A model generated the notes under the pieces. It searched no databases and was not told the origin of the DNA. It saw only the letters and a list, made by a program, of their open reading frames with translations. A stretch of DNA of 64,000 nucleotides from assembly GCA_009792885.1 (NCBI GenBank), contig WMCF01000033.1, forward strand, positions 3,289,344 to 3,353,343. The letters are read 5' to 3'. The DNA comes from Eremophila alpestris peregrina (taxonomy: Eukaryota > Chordata > Aves > Passeriformes > Alaudidae). Of this stretch, positions 1 to 13,825 are shown one piece after another. A program made the translations under genes and the position numbers. Within the stretch, counting starts at the first letter, position 1, and each line of letters begins with the position of its first letter.

Positions 1-3000
1 TATGTTATCATGATTAGGAAAAATACTTTCTAAAACCATTCAGGAAAGCCTCGTTTGAAATATGCTGCACTCTGGAATTAAAAATCAAAATTCTGCAGAT
101 GTAAAGAATAAGAGACAAACTGGGATCCTGAGCTATATATTTCACTGGCAGATTTTGATGTAAAATATTTAACAAAGGCTTGGGTGGTTTAGCCTTTGTA
201 AAAATAAAATCAGAAGAGGTTATGGAAGTCTTTATCAACGTCTATAGACTAAAAAAGTGTTTGCAACACACTCATTATAATGCATCATATTTCTGGAGAA
301 GAAAACATTTTTCAATCAAACCATGGAAAACAATTTGCCAGTGAAAAACAGGCTTGTGTCTTTATGTCTGTGTCAGGTTTGGCTGATGTCCCATGCTTGA
401 GATAGAGGTGTAACTTTAGTAGTGATGGTTCACTGAAGCTGGATGCCCAAGCAATGGAATGATAGGCATTTCTGCCTCCCACTGCTGTGAGCTTCAAATC
501 CTCAGCAGGGTTTGAACAGGTCTGGTGGGAACTAGGTCAGTAATGTAGATGGCAGCAATGTTACTAAATTTCATTGTTTTACTCTGTACAACGTAAGTGT
601 AACATAAAAATAACTTCTGTTCTTTGTCTTACACAAAATGGAACAAATCAAGTAACTAATTGAAACTGGTAGGTTAGGGAAAATAATAATCACAGCAGTC
701 ACATTAGAGAATAAACTTGTTTCAACAGTTTGATTAGATTGGTGCAGATATTCTCCAAGCAAAATTTTATTTAAATACCTTATTATGGAAATCGACTTTA
801 AAGTCATTCCCTTGCATATTCACATGCTATCTTCCTTTATCAGGCAGGATACAGTAATGAAAAAGCACTCCAGAACAGCTTCAGGAATTAAACTTTATCT
901 GCTATCTCACTGCAAATAGAGGGCCTGAGCAGGTAAAGGTGACTGAAACAAGATTAATTACATGAGGCATTTTGCATCACTGGCTACAGAAATTGTCAGC
1001 TATGCTGGCCATTTTCACTAGTTCTTCCTCCTTTCTTTCAAGGGCACAGACTATTTTTTAGTGGAGGAAAGACAGTGTTTACAGACCTCTCCCCTGGGAG
1101 TGTGGCATAAGATGGCAGAAGAGAATCTGACTGCCTCTCTCCCAGCAGATTGGAAAATTCACCACTTCCACCGTGGGACAAATTTGTAAACATTCTTCAT
1201 AAACTCAAGATAGAAACGTGTCCGTAATTTTTGGCAATAAAACGAAGTGTTAATAGCAATGCTTCCCAAATTATCTCCCTGTAACTCCTCACCAGCCATT
1301 TCTGATGCCATTTCTTCAGGAAATAGTGAAAGTCTCAGAAATTTATCCTAGATGTCTTCCTCGGGTGGCAAGACATGTCAATAATAAAATAGTGAGGAAA
1401 AGAGATAATGGAAATCAAAGTAAATTGGAAGTTGTGAGGTATACAGAAATGGGAAAGGATAATAAGTACATTAGGAAAAACCAATTGTTGGCAGAACTAA
1501 AGCCCAAGTGTTTTAAGCATATTGAAAAGATAAATCTTTTATTATTATCAGATGGAAATGTAAATGATAATAATAACAGCAACAACTATCATGCAGACTG
1601 AAGTGTTCCATATTTCTATTTTACTTTTGGGAAGATGCAGGATAATGTACAAGTTGAAAAATGTGAAAGACTTCCCAATAACAGCTAAAAAAAAAAGCTG
1701 TTTATTGACACTTAGTAGTGATGTTCAAATTTTAAAACCAGTGGACAGTCTCTGGTGTTCCCATGTTCCTTCAGATAAATCCAAAGCTCCAAGGAAATGC
1801 TGAAATATTGCTAGAGTATTGTGCCAAAGTCACAAAAGGCAAAGAGAATGACAGGAATAACCACTTATATCAAGCAAGAAAATCTCTTGAAAAATCTGTT
1901 ACAGAAATCAAACAATTTAATTTGTAATTGTCTTACAGGAAATTGATCTTGTCAAGCAAAACTGGCTTAATCATTGGATGAAATGGCAAATTTGTTTAAG
2001 TGTTCTTATTGTAGTGTAAGACTAAAGGACTAATAAAGGCATTTGAATTAGCTCTTCTAGTGCATAATGAGAAGATTGCAATTTGGCTCATTAGCCAAGC
2101 TTGAAAGGAGTGTCTTTGAGACTCGTAATTTTTCTAACAACATCTAGATTTAATAGTATTCAACTACTGGTGCTCAGATCAGAACACAAAGATTTTGTTC
2201 ATAAGATGGCACGCAAAATAAAATAGATTTATTGGTTAAAGATTAGTTTTCAAAATCTTGATTCAATACAGCTAAATGTAAACATTTACAGGAAGAAACA
2301 AGGAATGCCAGCCTCACTTGGGAATAAAAACTAAAAAAATTATGTGGGAGCTATAAACAGTCAGGTCCCAAGGAGACACCATGAGGCAAAAATATTACAA
2401 TAATACAATTGTTACTTGCAAAAACAAAGACTAGGAAAAAGAGAACTAAGATGACTTTACTTTTGTTTAATAAGATCAAAACTGGAATATTCTGAAAATA
2501 ACCTACCCAGGAAGAAAAAAAATCATTCTCATATAAAATATCAGTACTTTTAAAATTGAATTTGATGAGAAAAAAAATGGCAAAAACTTCATAAAATGAA
2601 ATTTCAGCACAAACCTCAAACAAAAGAAAAAACAAAATAAAAAACATGGCAAATCAGCTTCTCAGTTGGTATGCACACAGTAGACTGCATCTGAAGCTAA
2701 AGTCAGATGTCTATCAGCTATCATATTTTTCTGTAAGGTTTGATATATTAGATTCAGAAATGGATTTTTGGAAAGTTTTAGTTTTACAAAAAATAATATT
2801 TTCCCATTAAAATGTTTCAGCTATATCTGGTGGTTTAGAATACTTTTTTTAACTGCAAAGTTTTTAAAATAATAAAAAGAAAGCTCCATGAAATCATTCA
2901 AGTACATAGCACCTAAGTTGAAAGAAAGACATTAAGGGGCCACTTACATTATAGGAAGAAGCTGGAAAGTGCAGCCAAAACAAGTGAAACAAAGAATAAG

Positions 3001-6000
3001 GATTGTATTTCATATTTTGGGTGATTGACCACTGGATGGGATTTCTCCAAAACAGTAACAGATTCTGCAGGTCAGTTTTCGATTCCTTCTAATCTAATTT
3101 CTGGATAAAATGCAATACCACATGTAATACAAAAGAGGTCTGGCTGGATGGTTTGCTATGATCTAGTAATCCATTGCAGCCATAAATTTTCAGGGGGTGT
3201 GATAGGAGTTGCCCTTCCTGACACTGACAGTGCTCTCCAGTTGTAGGTGTCAGCGCACAAAGCATTAATTAAGCTTCCCATTGCCCTGGAGCTGCCAAGG
3301 TTATTTCAATTGCTACAGAAACAAGCACAGTAAGAATAGAGACCATTATATGTTGAGATTTGAATTCAACAGATTTCTCCCTTTACCCTCAGTGAGGATA
3401 ATTACAGCAAAGATCATTCTACATAGAATTGTAGCAATGCAATACATATACTAGTTCAACACATGGAGCAAAATTCCCCTTCCTTTATTTAATAATATTA
3501 TTAATGAAGTTGCTCTCAATGAAGTTATCTTGTGGGATATGGTCAAATACTTTTACTGTCTTTTGCCAAATCCCAGGGTAGTTCATAACTCAGCCAGAAA
3601 TAAATTGTTCTTTCAATGCTATATTTGATTCTATATTGAATACAAAGAAAACATCTTTATTTTGTTTGAACAAATTGTTCAATATAGTCATGAGGGCATA
3701 ATAGCAGCAAAGTTGTCATTCTGTCATGTAACATGTTTCACAGCACATCTTGGAAAGGGAATGGACACTGTATTAATTTAGTTTTCTTGCCTGATGTACA
3801 ACTCTCATTTCCTCTTCCTTCCTGCTATCATGTACATTCACTTCATCATCCCCTATTTCTGCCTCATGGAGCAAGGCAAGTCTTCTACCACCAGGAAACA
3901 GAAGAAACACGACTGATTTACATCTGAGTTACAAGCCTCATAAAATTATCATACATCTTATTTAAAATGTTATACTATTTTATACACCTTTTATCAAAGT
4001 ATCAGACTCATTGAAACAGTAGGAAAAAGCAATGCTTTGCCAATACTTACTACAATTTTTCCTGAAGTATTTTAAAAATATTAAATTAAGAATCAGCATT
4101 CCCTCAGGAAATAAATAAAGGAGAGACAATGTAAGCAGATTGCTCACCCACTGCAGCATTGCCTCTAGACAGCAATTGCTCACAACAGCTAGGAACAGAT
4201 AGAGAGAAAAGAATCTCATATCCAGCTGAAATGGCACAGGGAATTTGGGAAGGCAGAACGCAATTATCTGAGATGGAATTTCATCAGGATGATAAGGTTA
4301 TTCCAAGGGAATATTAATGATCACTTTAGAGCCTCCTTTGAAGTAGAAAAGCAGGGCTCAGGTATAATAAAGCATTCAAAGAATTCAGGATGTAGGGCAC
4401 AGAGAGATTCCAGTTTTCCTGCATCTCCTGTTTGCACACAGAAACACAGGGTGCCACTTTTGAGGCATCTTACCCTCCTGGTGATCATTGTTACAATACC
4501 TGAGCAGCAGACCTAAAAGAGCACTGACATGCCAAGGGGCATAAGCGGAGTTTAGCCATGAAACGAAGCTGAAACTGCAACACTGGAAACCTCATGCCTG
4601 ATCTCAGCAGAGAGCACAGCCCTGAAGGGTTCTGAGCACATCCAAGGGGGTAGGAGTGTGCAGTGCAGGTGCCCTCTTGTATTGTGTAGACCTTCCAACA
4701 GGTGACTTTGCTAACTCTTTCCAAGACCTCTTCATCCTTCCTCAACTCTGAACAGCCATGAAGGAGGCAGATGCCACAGAGCCCCAAGAACCCAAAGAAA
4801 CTCTCAGTTCTAACTTTCAAGACCTCTGATAAACATAATAGGACTGTGCTCTGAACTGAGGATTATTGCTGCAGCAAAAGTTTGATCTATTGTATTGCCA
4901 GATGTAATAAAAGAGAAGATACAGCACAGCACAACACCACCTCACGAAGGCTTGAGCACATAAACAGTTTGGATACATTATTTCCTTGACATGCTAGATT
5001 ACAATGTTATTTTTTCTTGGCACTTTTAGGAACTGGAACATAATGAAGTTTTGACGAACTGGAATATGGTCTGTTGCTTCTAACAAATCACTGTGACCAA
5101 AGCTGACCTCATTAGAAAGACTAATTTTTCATACAAAGAACTAACTAACCATTGGAAAAATTCAGTCTGGATTTTTTTTGAAGCATTCATTATTAATTTA
5201 AACAGCAGTTTCTATGTAAAGACAAACACAATTTTGATTGAAGTGGGGGAATTAAAAAGCTGATTTATTACAGATTAAATTCTATTCTGAGAACAGCCTG
5301 CTTGACAACAGAAAATACACTCTCTACATTCTCAAAAATATGCAACTATCAGTCATTTCCAGTCCATGAGATCCAGTCAAGTTTTCTCTGCTAATTTTTT
5401 TGCTTTCTATAATCCCAGAATTTCAGGTATATCAGAAAATTTATATAGCCTGTTTCACTTCTGCTCAGCTGGAACACTTGTCTTTTTATTGGATTATTTA
5501 ATTCTATCACCATTTACTGGTTTATGGATAAGACTGCTGTTGATATACCTATTCAAATTAACCCAGATTTGAGTAGCAGTGGGTGTTGAATGAGAGCAGT
5601 GGTGATCTCAAGCCTGTTTTATGCAGGGATTCATAGTCTCAAAGTAATGAGAAGGAAAACCTTCATAATACAGACTTCATAGTGCGATACGTTGCCATGA
5701 ATATATTTCAGTTGTTCTTCACCTCTGAAGTTACTTCTGTTCTCTTTCCTTTAGGATTCAGTGTAGTGATTGTAACCTGTAACTGTCTGTCCATTTAAGA
5801 GCCATCTTTCCTGGAAGTAATTTCCCATTTGTTAAGGTAGGGGGAAAATTAGCCATCCTCTGAACAATTTTTTATTTCAAGGCTCATATTCATTCCTAGG
5901 AATAAGATACTGGGATTTGAGATTTAACACAAAACATTATTTTGGTGAAATTTCTCTATAAACAATGTAGCATCATATGAAATTGGCCTATTTCTGTCAG

Positions 6001-7878
6001 ACAATATGCCTGCTTTACCCAGCTTCAAATCTCTTGCTGTATGCTGAAAAGGTGAAGCTACATGTGGGTATTGATCCATAAACTCTTTTGTGGCAAAATT
6101 GGCAGTGTGGAGAAAAAAATCTTCTCAGTCTGGGAGATAAAAACACTTTCACAGTGGCAGATTTATTCTATGGACAGTAACACAAGCAATCAGTCTGAAC
6201 TCACATGGTATATTATCTATATTCCACATGAAATAGGCAAGTTGAAGTATGGTCATTTAAATCAGATAATATCTAACTGGAATTAACATGCCATCTCTGA
6301 AATGATGGGAAAAAAAATACACCAGTGTTTATGAACTAGTGAATTTCTGGCAAACACTATCCAAAGAAATACTGCTGTTGTTAGTATCTGCAACTATGCT
6401 TCTTACAGACTGTATCTTCATTTTGGTCTCACAGAAATTAATTTTAAGTGCTAAAAGTGTCTCCTTTCAGGATATTTTTGGCACAGTTGCTTTTATACTT
6501 TAGCTCAACACTGACTAAAAATGTGCTATTTTTTACTGCCTCATGTTTTCCTACTCCTTTATTGGTCACTATATTGAAGGGAAGATAAAATGTTTAAAAT
6601 CTCAAAATTCAATTCAAAATTTGATGGAATATTGAGGGAGGGTTCTCAATTTTGATGTGCACATATAATAATGGTTAGAATAAATAATGCCTCATAATAT
6701 AGAAATATAAATGCATCCAACAATGCAAGTAATAAATCCACAAACACATATATAAGAATACAAAAAGGGCATTTTTTAGAGAATGAGAACTCTGATAAAG
6801 TGACATTGAACAGCTACAAAAAATAATAATGGACACAAAGATTTCCTAATGACCTAAAGAAGAAAAAGTAAATATATACTTATACTGTAATTCATAGCTA
6901 TGAGCTAGGACAGGGACATTCTACAGGTACAGCTGTATTCATTTAAATTCCATATCACTGCACTTGTGTCTAGCAATGTCCTTTAAAATCTTTAGCTTTA
7001 TCCCCTAAAGATCTTTTGGAAATTGAACTCCTTGACCCCACACAGTCTTCTCCAGTCATACACATCCTTCTGGTTATCTATTACCTGAAAAGGTCCTGAT
7101 GGGGTCAAAGTCATTACCTGTAAACTCTGAACACCAGAGAGAAGGAAAAAAATAGTACAACTTTTTTGATATCCGTAAAACATTGTTTTGGATAAAGAGT
7201 ATTTTGTCCCTGGTATCAATAAATGTGTGTCCTTTGAAACACCAGGGGGTCTATGGACTGTATTACCTAACTGAACACGTAGAAGCTGATTACATAAGGA
7301 ATAATAATAATAACTGTTTTCTAAGTATTCTAAAATCAGAGGTGAATAGACTGTGGGGCCATAAAATGAAAGTGTAAAATAAGTTCTTGAAGAAGAAAAG
7401 TTTCCAAATCCTTTATAGCAGTAATCGCTATAGAGATATTAGAAAAGTTGTGATGACTGAAACTTTCTTTACTTGGAATAGACTGAAGAATCTAACTCTG
7501 ATAAAAGTGTTAGAAGAAGAGACTTTAGAAAAATGCATAAAATGAAATGACGGATGTTGATATCAGAAACATTCTGGGATAAAAAAGGAAAATAAAATCT
7601 CAAGATTATAAACCTTGCTGCTAAACTAAATTCGTTTAAGTTTAGTAATATCAGATGAATAGAACCCAGCAAGAAAATCTTTGAAAGCTCTGAAGGTAAA
7701 ATATTGACAACTGTTTCTGACATCTGCACTGGGAAAACTGGTAGAAGCTTGTAACAATCACAAAAACATGGAAATGCAGAATCAGTGAGGCTGGAGAAAA
7801 TCTCTGGAGATTGATTTGAGGTAATGAAACCCCTGCTCAAAGCCAGAAAAGAGAAGTCAGACTTCTGTGCTTACAGAC
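1..7878. other. Unique AT-rich intergenic DNA
   Basis: I see no gene, recognisable transposable element or RNA gene here. The open frames are 60-123 codons, lie on both strands, overlap each other and match no family I know, so I treat them as chance. Short A or T runs are scattered, for example near 1690 and 2515. An A-rich stretch around 2590-2645 ends in AATAAAAAACATGG but follows no coding sequence. Confidence 0.7.
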
Positions 7879-9410
7879 ATACCCAGTCAAACTTTCAATG
7901 TCTGCAAGGATGAGACTTGACACCCCTCTGGACAACCTGTTCCTTCTTCAAACACCCTCACAGTAAAAGAGTTTTACTCTTTCATATGTGAATTCCAATG
8001 TGAATTCCAAGACTTGCTTGCCCTGGGGAACCCAGCAGTGGACAGGGCACTCCAGATGTGACTCACCAGGGCTGAGGAGAGGAGGATCACCTCCTCTGAG
8101 CTGTTAGCAATGCTCTAACACATCCTAGCACAGCCCAGGGAACTGAGGGCTGTCTTTGCTGTAAGGGTACCTTGCTTACTCATGCTTTACTCCTTGTCCA
8201 CCAGCATTCCTAGGGTCTTCCCTGCAAAGTTATCTTCCAGATGCTTGGCCCCAGCCTGCACTGGTGCATGGGGTTATTCCACCCCAGGTGCAGGGATGAG
8301 GCGTTTCCATTTGATGATCTTCCCAAGTTTCTTCTTTTCCTGTTTGTTTTTTCCTGTTTTTCCAGCCTGTAAAGTCTCTTTAAATAGTGGTGGAATATCC
8401 TGATGTGTCAACCACCCCTTCCAATTTTCAATCATCAACAAAATTTCTGAGAGTGCTTTATTCCAGTTCCCAGAACACTTACCCTGTCACTACGACCTTT
8501 CAAAAATTTTCAGTAGTGGTCTCAAAATTACATCAACCACCTCCCTCAGAACTTGGGGGTGCATCCCAACAGGTTCCCATGGGCTGTAACAAGTCCAGTT
8601 TGTTTTAAAAGCTTCTAACCCGATAATACTCTACCAAGGATAAAACTTTCTTTCTCTAAACTTTTGCAGTAATTGTAGGGGCCTGGAATTCCTGAAAGCC
8701 CAATTATTAAAGACAGAGGTGAAGGAGGTGAGCCTTTTCTGTGTCCTTTGTAACCAGGTCCCCTATACCATTCAACAGCAAGCCAACATTTTCCCTAGTC
8801 TTCCTCTTGCAGATGAAATACCTGCAGAAGCTTTTCTTGTTGCCCTTCATGCCCTCCCTAACCCGATTCCTGCCTGCTCAGACAGCATCTGTCTACTCTT
8901 CCCAGGACACCTGCTTCCTTTTTCCCTCTGATTTTAGTCAGAATTTAGGTCTTTATTCATTCTTATAAACGCTCTGCTGCCTTTTTCTGACTTCCTGAAC
9001 GTTGCTATGGGTCAATCTTGAGCCTGGAAGAGGTGAATCTTGAAAATCAGGCAGCTCTCCTGCGCTCCTCTCCAGGGACAAATCCTACAGGATACTTCCA
9101 AGAAAATCCCTGTACAAGAAAACGACTGTTCTCCAGAGGTTAAGGTGATCCTTCTTTTTGCCTTGTACTCTGCTCTCAGGACCCTGAAGTGGCACCATCA
9201 CTACAGCCAAAGCTGTCCCTGACTCATTATCTGCAGTAATCCTAAATGGCAGATTGTAAAGCCTCCTGTGAAGATCAAATTCTGCAAATACATGGTTTCT
9301 TCTAGTTGTCTGGAAAGGCCACATCTATTTCTTCTTTCTGCTCAGGCAGTGTGTAGCAGATGTCCACGACAACATCCTATAGTGGTCTGCCTGATAATTG
9401 TGACCAAAGA
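7879..9410 (-). mobile_element. CR1 LINE, internally deleted copy
   Basis: Read on the minus strand, this contains successive blocks of an avian CR1 retrotransposon. From right to left they are endonuclease/early ORF2 material (about 9410-9040), central ORF2 (about 8970-8560), the reverse-transcriptase active-site block (about 8460-8390) and the ORF2 end plus 3' UTR (about 8330-7880). The aspartate pair of the FADD box is still visible at 8442-8431, but reads FVDD followed at once by a TGA stop (8430-8428). A jump from the FADD block to a more upstream block near 8520 indicates an internal deletion of several hundred bases. A 12-base duplication (GTGAATTCCAAT/AG) sits at about 7988-8011. This is an old, inactive copy. 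The right end is approximate. Confidence 0.85.
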
Positions 9411-12400
9411 AGAAAATGATCAGTAGGTACACTAAGAAAATGGGAATTTTGAGGAGCAACCAATGTAGATTCTGTATAAAGGGGTCATGACCACATATCA
9501 GTAGAGCTCCCAAAATTAACCAACATAAGTTTATAGACCAGAGTTATTCAGTTAATGTATCATTTACTCGTCGTTTTCTGTGTTGGTTTTTTTTTAATGA
9601 AATACTTGTCAATAACAGAATATAGAATATTAGTGTCATAAGATAAGAAAGAAAGTTATCTTGTGGATTCTTATCTGCAAAATAGGAAGCAGAATAAGCT
9701 CAAAAGGTGAGAGACTCATTTGCATGCCAGAGGAAGCTTAGTTGAATCTGATACTTTTCAAAATATGTATCAACGGTTAACTATCGCAAGTGCACACAAA
9801 TTTGCAGAGGGGAAAAAAAAGGAAGATAGCAAAATCTTATCATGATTATAAATTTAGGCTAGTAAGTACAGCAGCCTGAAGAAAATGGCTAAGAAAGGAT
9901 ATGCTGGAGGTAAGTCATTGAACAATGCACTGGGAAGTAAATTACTGATAAAGATAAGGTAATGCACACAGGAAAACTAACATTGTCTGGGTGCATACCT
10001 ACTGATGCATTCTGAACTAGCTAATATTCCTTATAATATGTTTAATAAGATACTTTCAGAAAAGCAACTATGATGTTAATATTTTTTAGGAAAGGAACAT
10101 TGACTATAGCAAAAAATATCCCTACACTATAGAATAAATCCACATGACATTTTAAATGGGTGTTCCACTTCTGTCACTAAAACACCTAAGAAGAACTAGA
10201 ACAGCTGCAAAGAAAGACGAGTATAAAACAGTGCACACTGAAAATGTAACTCAACAGATTTAGACTCTGAAGCCTGGAAAATAATTGCCCGCAAGCAAAT
10301 ATAATAAAATTTTATAAGAACATGAGTAAAGGGAAATAAGGAAGAGCAATTCATCATTTCTCATGATACAAAAATCAGAAGTTATCAAGTGTAAGTGGCA
10401 AATTAAAAAAAACAGAATGCTTTTTCCACATGAATTAGAGGTAAGCTGTGCAATTCATTGTCCCAAGATGCTGAGAATGCTAAAAGTTTACTTGGCTTCA
10501 GAAGTAACCAGACACCTTAATTGAGCAGAAATACATCAGGGACTACTAAACACAAAGTAATGAGATCTAGATTAATCTCTGAGCCGTAGGTTGCTGGAAG
10601 CTGGGACCTTACATTTGGGAGCTACCTCCTCAACCTTGTCTTGTTCTTAACCATGTTCTTGTATTGCTTTTCTTGCATTGCTTCATGGCTGCGTGCTATG
10701 AGCCATTGTGTTTCAGTTAAAAACATCCTGTGTTGAAAAAGATCACACTTGAGAAGCATGGAATTGAAGGGAACTAAATATGCATTAACAATATCTAAAG
10801 AAGAAAACAAAAAGTATTTCTCGACCCACTTTTTTTTTTTTTCCAAATCCTAAACTTTCAGAAATCTGTACAAAATCCTGTTTGCCCTGTCTGTTCAGGA
10901 ATCACCATAATCAGCCATTGCTCAAGAGTTATAGTACCCTTGGGAAGCAGAGAACTGTACATTAATGTTCAATGTATTTGAATTATGTTCCTCACTGAGT
11001 CATAGACTATCAGTAGATCTGAAACATGGTTCTGTAAATTTTTAAGGTAAAGAGTTTACATTATGCGGAAAATAGCACAAAATAAGCCAGTTGCCGTATT
11101 TTTTCTTTAGACTGGCATGGCAAAATGCACAATATTTTGTAATTGCAAACTTTAAATACCTCTATAGCTCAAAATAGAGCATCTCATTTTGCATTGTTTA
11201 CTACCTTATTTAGGCCAAATATGATTTCATTCACATCAAGGACACTCCCTTTACTTAAAAGGGAGTTACAGTAGAGATAGAGTCCTTTCAAGGGAGCTTT
11301 TTATCCTCTTATATTATACCCAGTGATTTTTAGGAGTCAAAGAAAATTTTCTTTCTTTTATTAGTGGCCTCAAGCCAGGTGAAATAACAGACCTTTGCAA
11401 TGAAAGGCATTGGTTCAGCTGGTTGAACATCCATCTTGCCCTAAAAATGACAAAATTTTCCTTTTCTAAAAACGAAATCAGCTTCTCAATGGGTGATTTT
11501 ATTATTGATGGCTTTTTTACTGAGAAAACAAAGAATTTGTATTCCTGTCTGAGGCTGAAAGAATTGGCCACTGATTATCTCCTTCCTTCAGTGGTAGCTC
11601 TCTAATTTTAAAATATAATGCTTACAGGAATGTTTGTATTTCAGGAAAGTGTGGTCTTCATGCAAGTGTGAAAACCAGAGTGTCATTAAATGTTCAAGGC
11701 ATAAGCTTACTAGGAGAGCCAAGGGGACTGGAGCCCATCTGCTGTGCAGCCTGGGCCAGCCACAGAGATGGTCACAGCCCTGCCACTTCTGGTGGGGGCT
11801 GCCACAGGAACAGCAGCTCCTGATCAGACATGGTTTAGATTGTGAGAGATTCAAACTGGCAAATTAGTTAGGTCCAGAATGGTCACACAGGGAGCAGAAA
11901 AGCCTTTTGAGTGGAGCCGCAGGATACCAACACCGGATGAAAACTACAGCTGGAAGAGAGGAGCTATAAAGTGAGACACAAGTATTCTCTTTACTACTCA
12001 AATCTTATCATCCATTCAGTAAAGTCTAAGTGTAGTTAGAATAAGCTTTTCTGGTTCCTCTCTCACTTCTTGTCCTTGAGTTTGGAGGATTCTGTCTTGA
12101 TCTTTTCTGGAGTGCAGAGCTCTCTCAGACATGCTCTCCCTATATATATATTTAAAAAAGGAAACTAGAAAATGAAGCAATGAAAAAACAACTCTTTTCT
12201 CTGCTCTGTTACCAGACAGCTATACCACTGTATCTTTCCTGGAGCAGAAATCTAAATTTTTCTTAGGTCACTTCCTTATTTACATCCTTATTTTAGTGCT
12301 GATAGAACAGATACTGCTGTTGGTTATGGCAGAGCTGCTGCAGGAACTGGACTTAGGAGCTCATGCTTGCTTCATCTTTTGCCTGACAACCTTTTTCAAT

Positions 12401-13382
12401 CTCAGCAGCACTAAATCACATACTCTGTAAAAATCCAAATTCTGACTCTATAAAGCTCAGCCATTATTGACTTTGCAATGAATTGCTCTTGGTGTTTCTT
12501 AGGGGTTTTTTTTTCTTGATTAAAGGTGTAGAGATTTGGTTTTTTGTTTTTTTAATAAAGGAAGAACTTTCAGTTGGAATGATTTTGTCTCACCCTGAGA
12601 CTCATAATTTCCCCTCTGAATCTCATAAAGCATTTGCTTAACTCAAGGCACAAGAGTTCTCAGGCTCTGACTGACATTGCTATAGTACATTTTACCCTGC
12701 TATACACTTCACTCAGCAGCAAACATGAGGTACTGCAATCCACAGTATTATAGTCAGAGCACAGCTTCAGAGAACCAAATCCTGCTTATGCTGTACTTGG
12801 AAGCAACGTCACTGATGTCAGTGAAAATGTTCAGTTGAGAGAGCTGAGCAGCCCTGTCATGGATTATCTTTCCAAACTGGCATATATACATTTGCTGTAT
12901 AAATTGTACAGCTTTATGAATCTGCATTGTTATGTTTTTAATGCTGCAAGCTTTATACAAACACTGTGTAAGTAACATTAATATCAATGTATTTCCCCTT
13001 TACATTATATAAACACCACAATTAAAAAATCAACCCTTTTTTTGCTGAGAGTTTTTGATCTTTGTAACAAAAAAAAAACTTAAAAAGTATTTTAAAAAAT
13101 CATTATTCCCTTTATCTTTTGATGTGTTTTAAAACTGCAGAAAGAGCAGGCTCTCACTCAAGATTGTGACTACCCTGTTGTAGGAATGGACACACACATG
13201 TCAATTAAAAAAAAAATCCTTAGTATTTCTAGGTGTCTCTTTTAAAATTAGCATAACCTATTTTTTCATTTCTGGAAAAAATTATCAGTAATGAAGTAGA
13301 ATTTTCCTGCTTTTTGTTATTAAAGCAGTTCTGCAAAATGCAGCCCTAATCACTCTCAACTTCATCACTCATATTGTTACAG
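9411..13382. other. Unique intergenic DNA between CR1 copies
   Basis: No gene or repeat family was recognised. Homopolymer runs occur at about 9589-9597 (T), 10830-10842 (T) and 13067-13077 (A). A less AT-rich block at about 11700-11860 holds overlapping 77- and 88-codon frames on opposite strands, without recognisable domains. Confidence 0.65.
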
Positions 13383-13825
13383 AGTCATAGAATGGTTGAT
13401 GTAAGAGAGAACCTCTGGAGACCATCTAGCCCAGCCACCCTGCTAAAACAGGTTCACCTAGAAAAGTTTGCACAGGTTTACATCCAAGTGAGTTTTGAAT
13501 AGCTCCAGAGACTCCCCAAAATCTCTGAGCAATCTGTTCCAATATCCTCAAGGTGCAGAAGTTTTTCTACAAGTTCAGTGGAACTCTGAACTCATTGACC
13601 CTTATCCTGTTGCTGGGCACCACTGAGAAGAGTCTGTTCCCATCCTCTCGACACCTGCCCTTCAGGTATTTGTATGCATTGATAAGGTTCTCTCTCAGTC
13701 TTTTCTCCAGACTGAACAGGGCCAGCTTCCTCAGCTTTCCCTCATAAGAGAGATACTCCAGTCCCTTTATCATTTTGGTAGCCCTTTGGTGGACTCTCTC
13801 TAGTACCTCCTTGTCTTTAGACTAT
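13383..13825 (-). mobile_element. CR1 LINE 3' end fragment
   Basis: On the minus strand this ends in ATTCTATGACT, the CR1-type 3' terminus, at 13383. An open stretch at 13773-13567 translates to the CR1 ORF2 C-terminal region, with blocks such as MIKGLEYLSYEGKLRKLALF and LFSVVPSNR recognisable. The fragment is truncated at its 5' side near 13825, the usual result of incomplete reverse transcription. It has no promoter and no reverse-transcriptase core, so it is an inert fossil. Confidence 0.9.

Noticed and set aside
7469..7840. 123-codon minus-strand frame
   Set aside because: Unique AT-rich DNA, no domain, no splice or promoter context; just left of the CR1 copy but not part of its protein.
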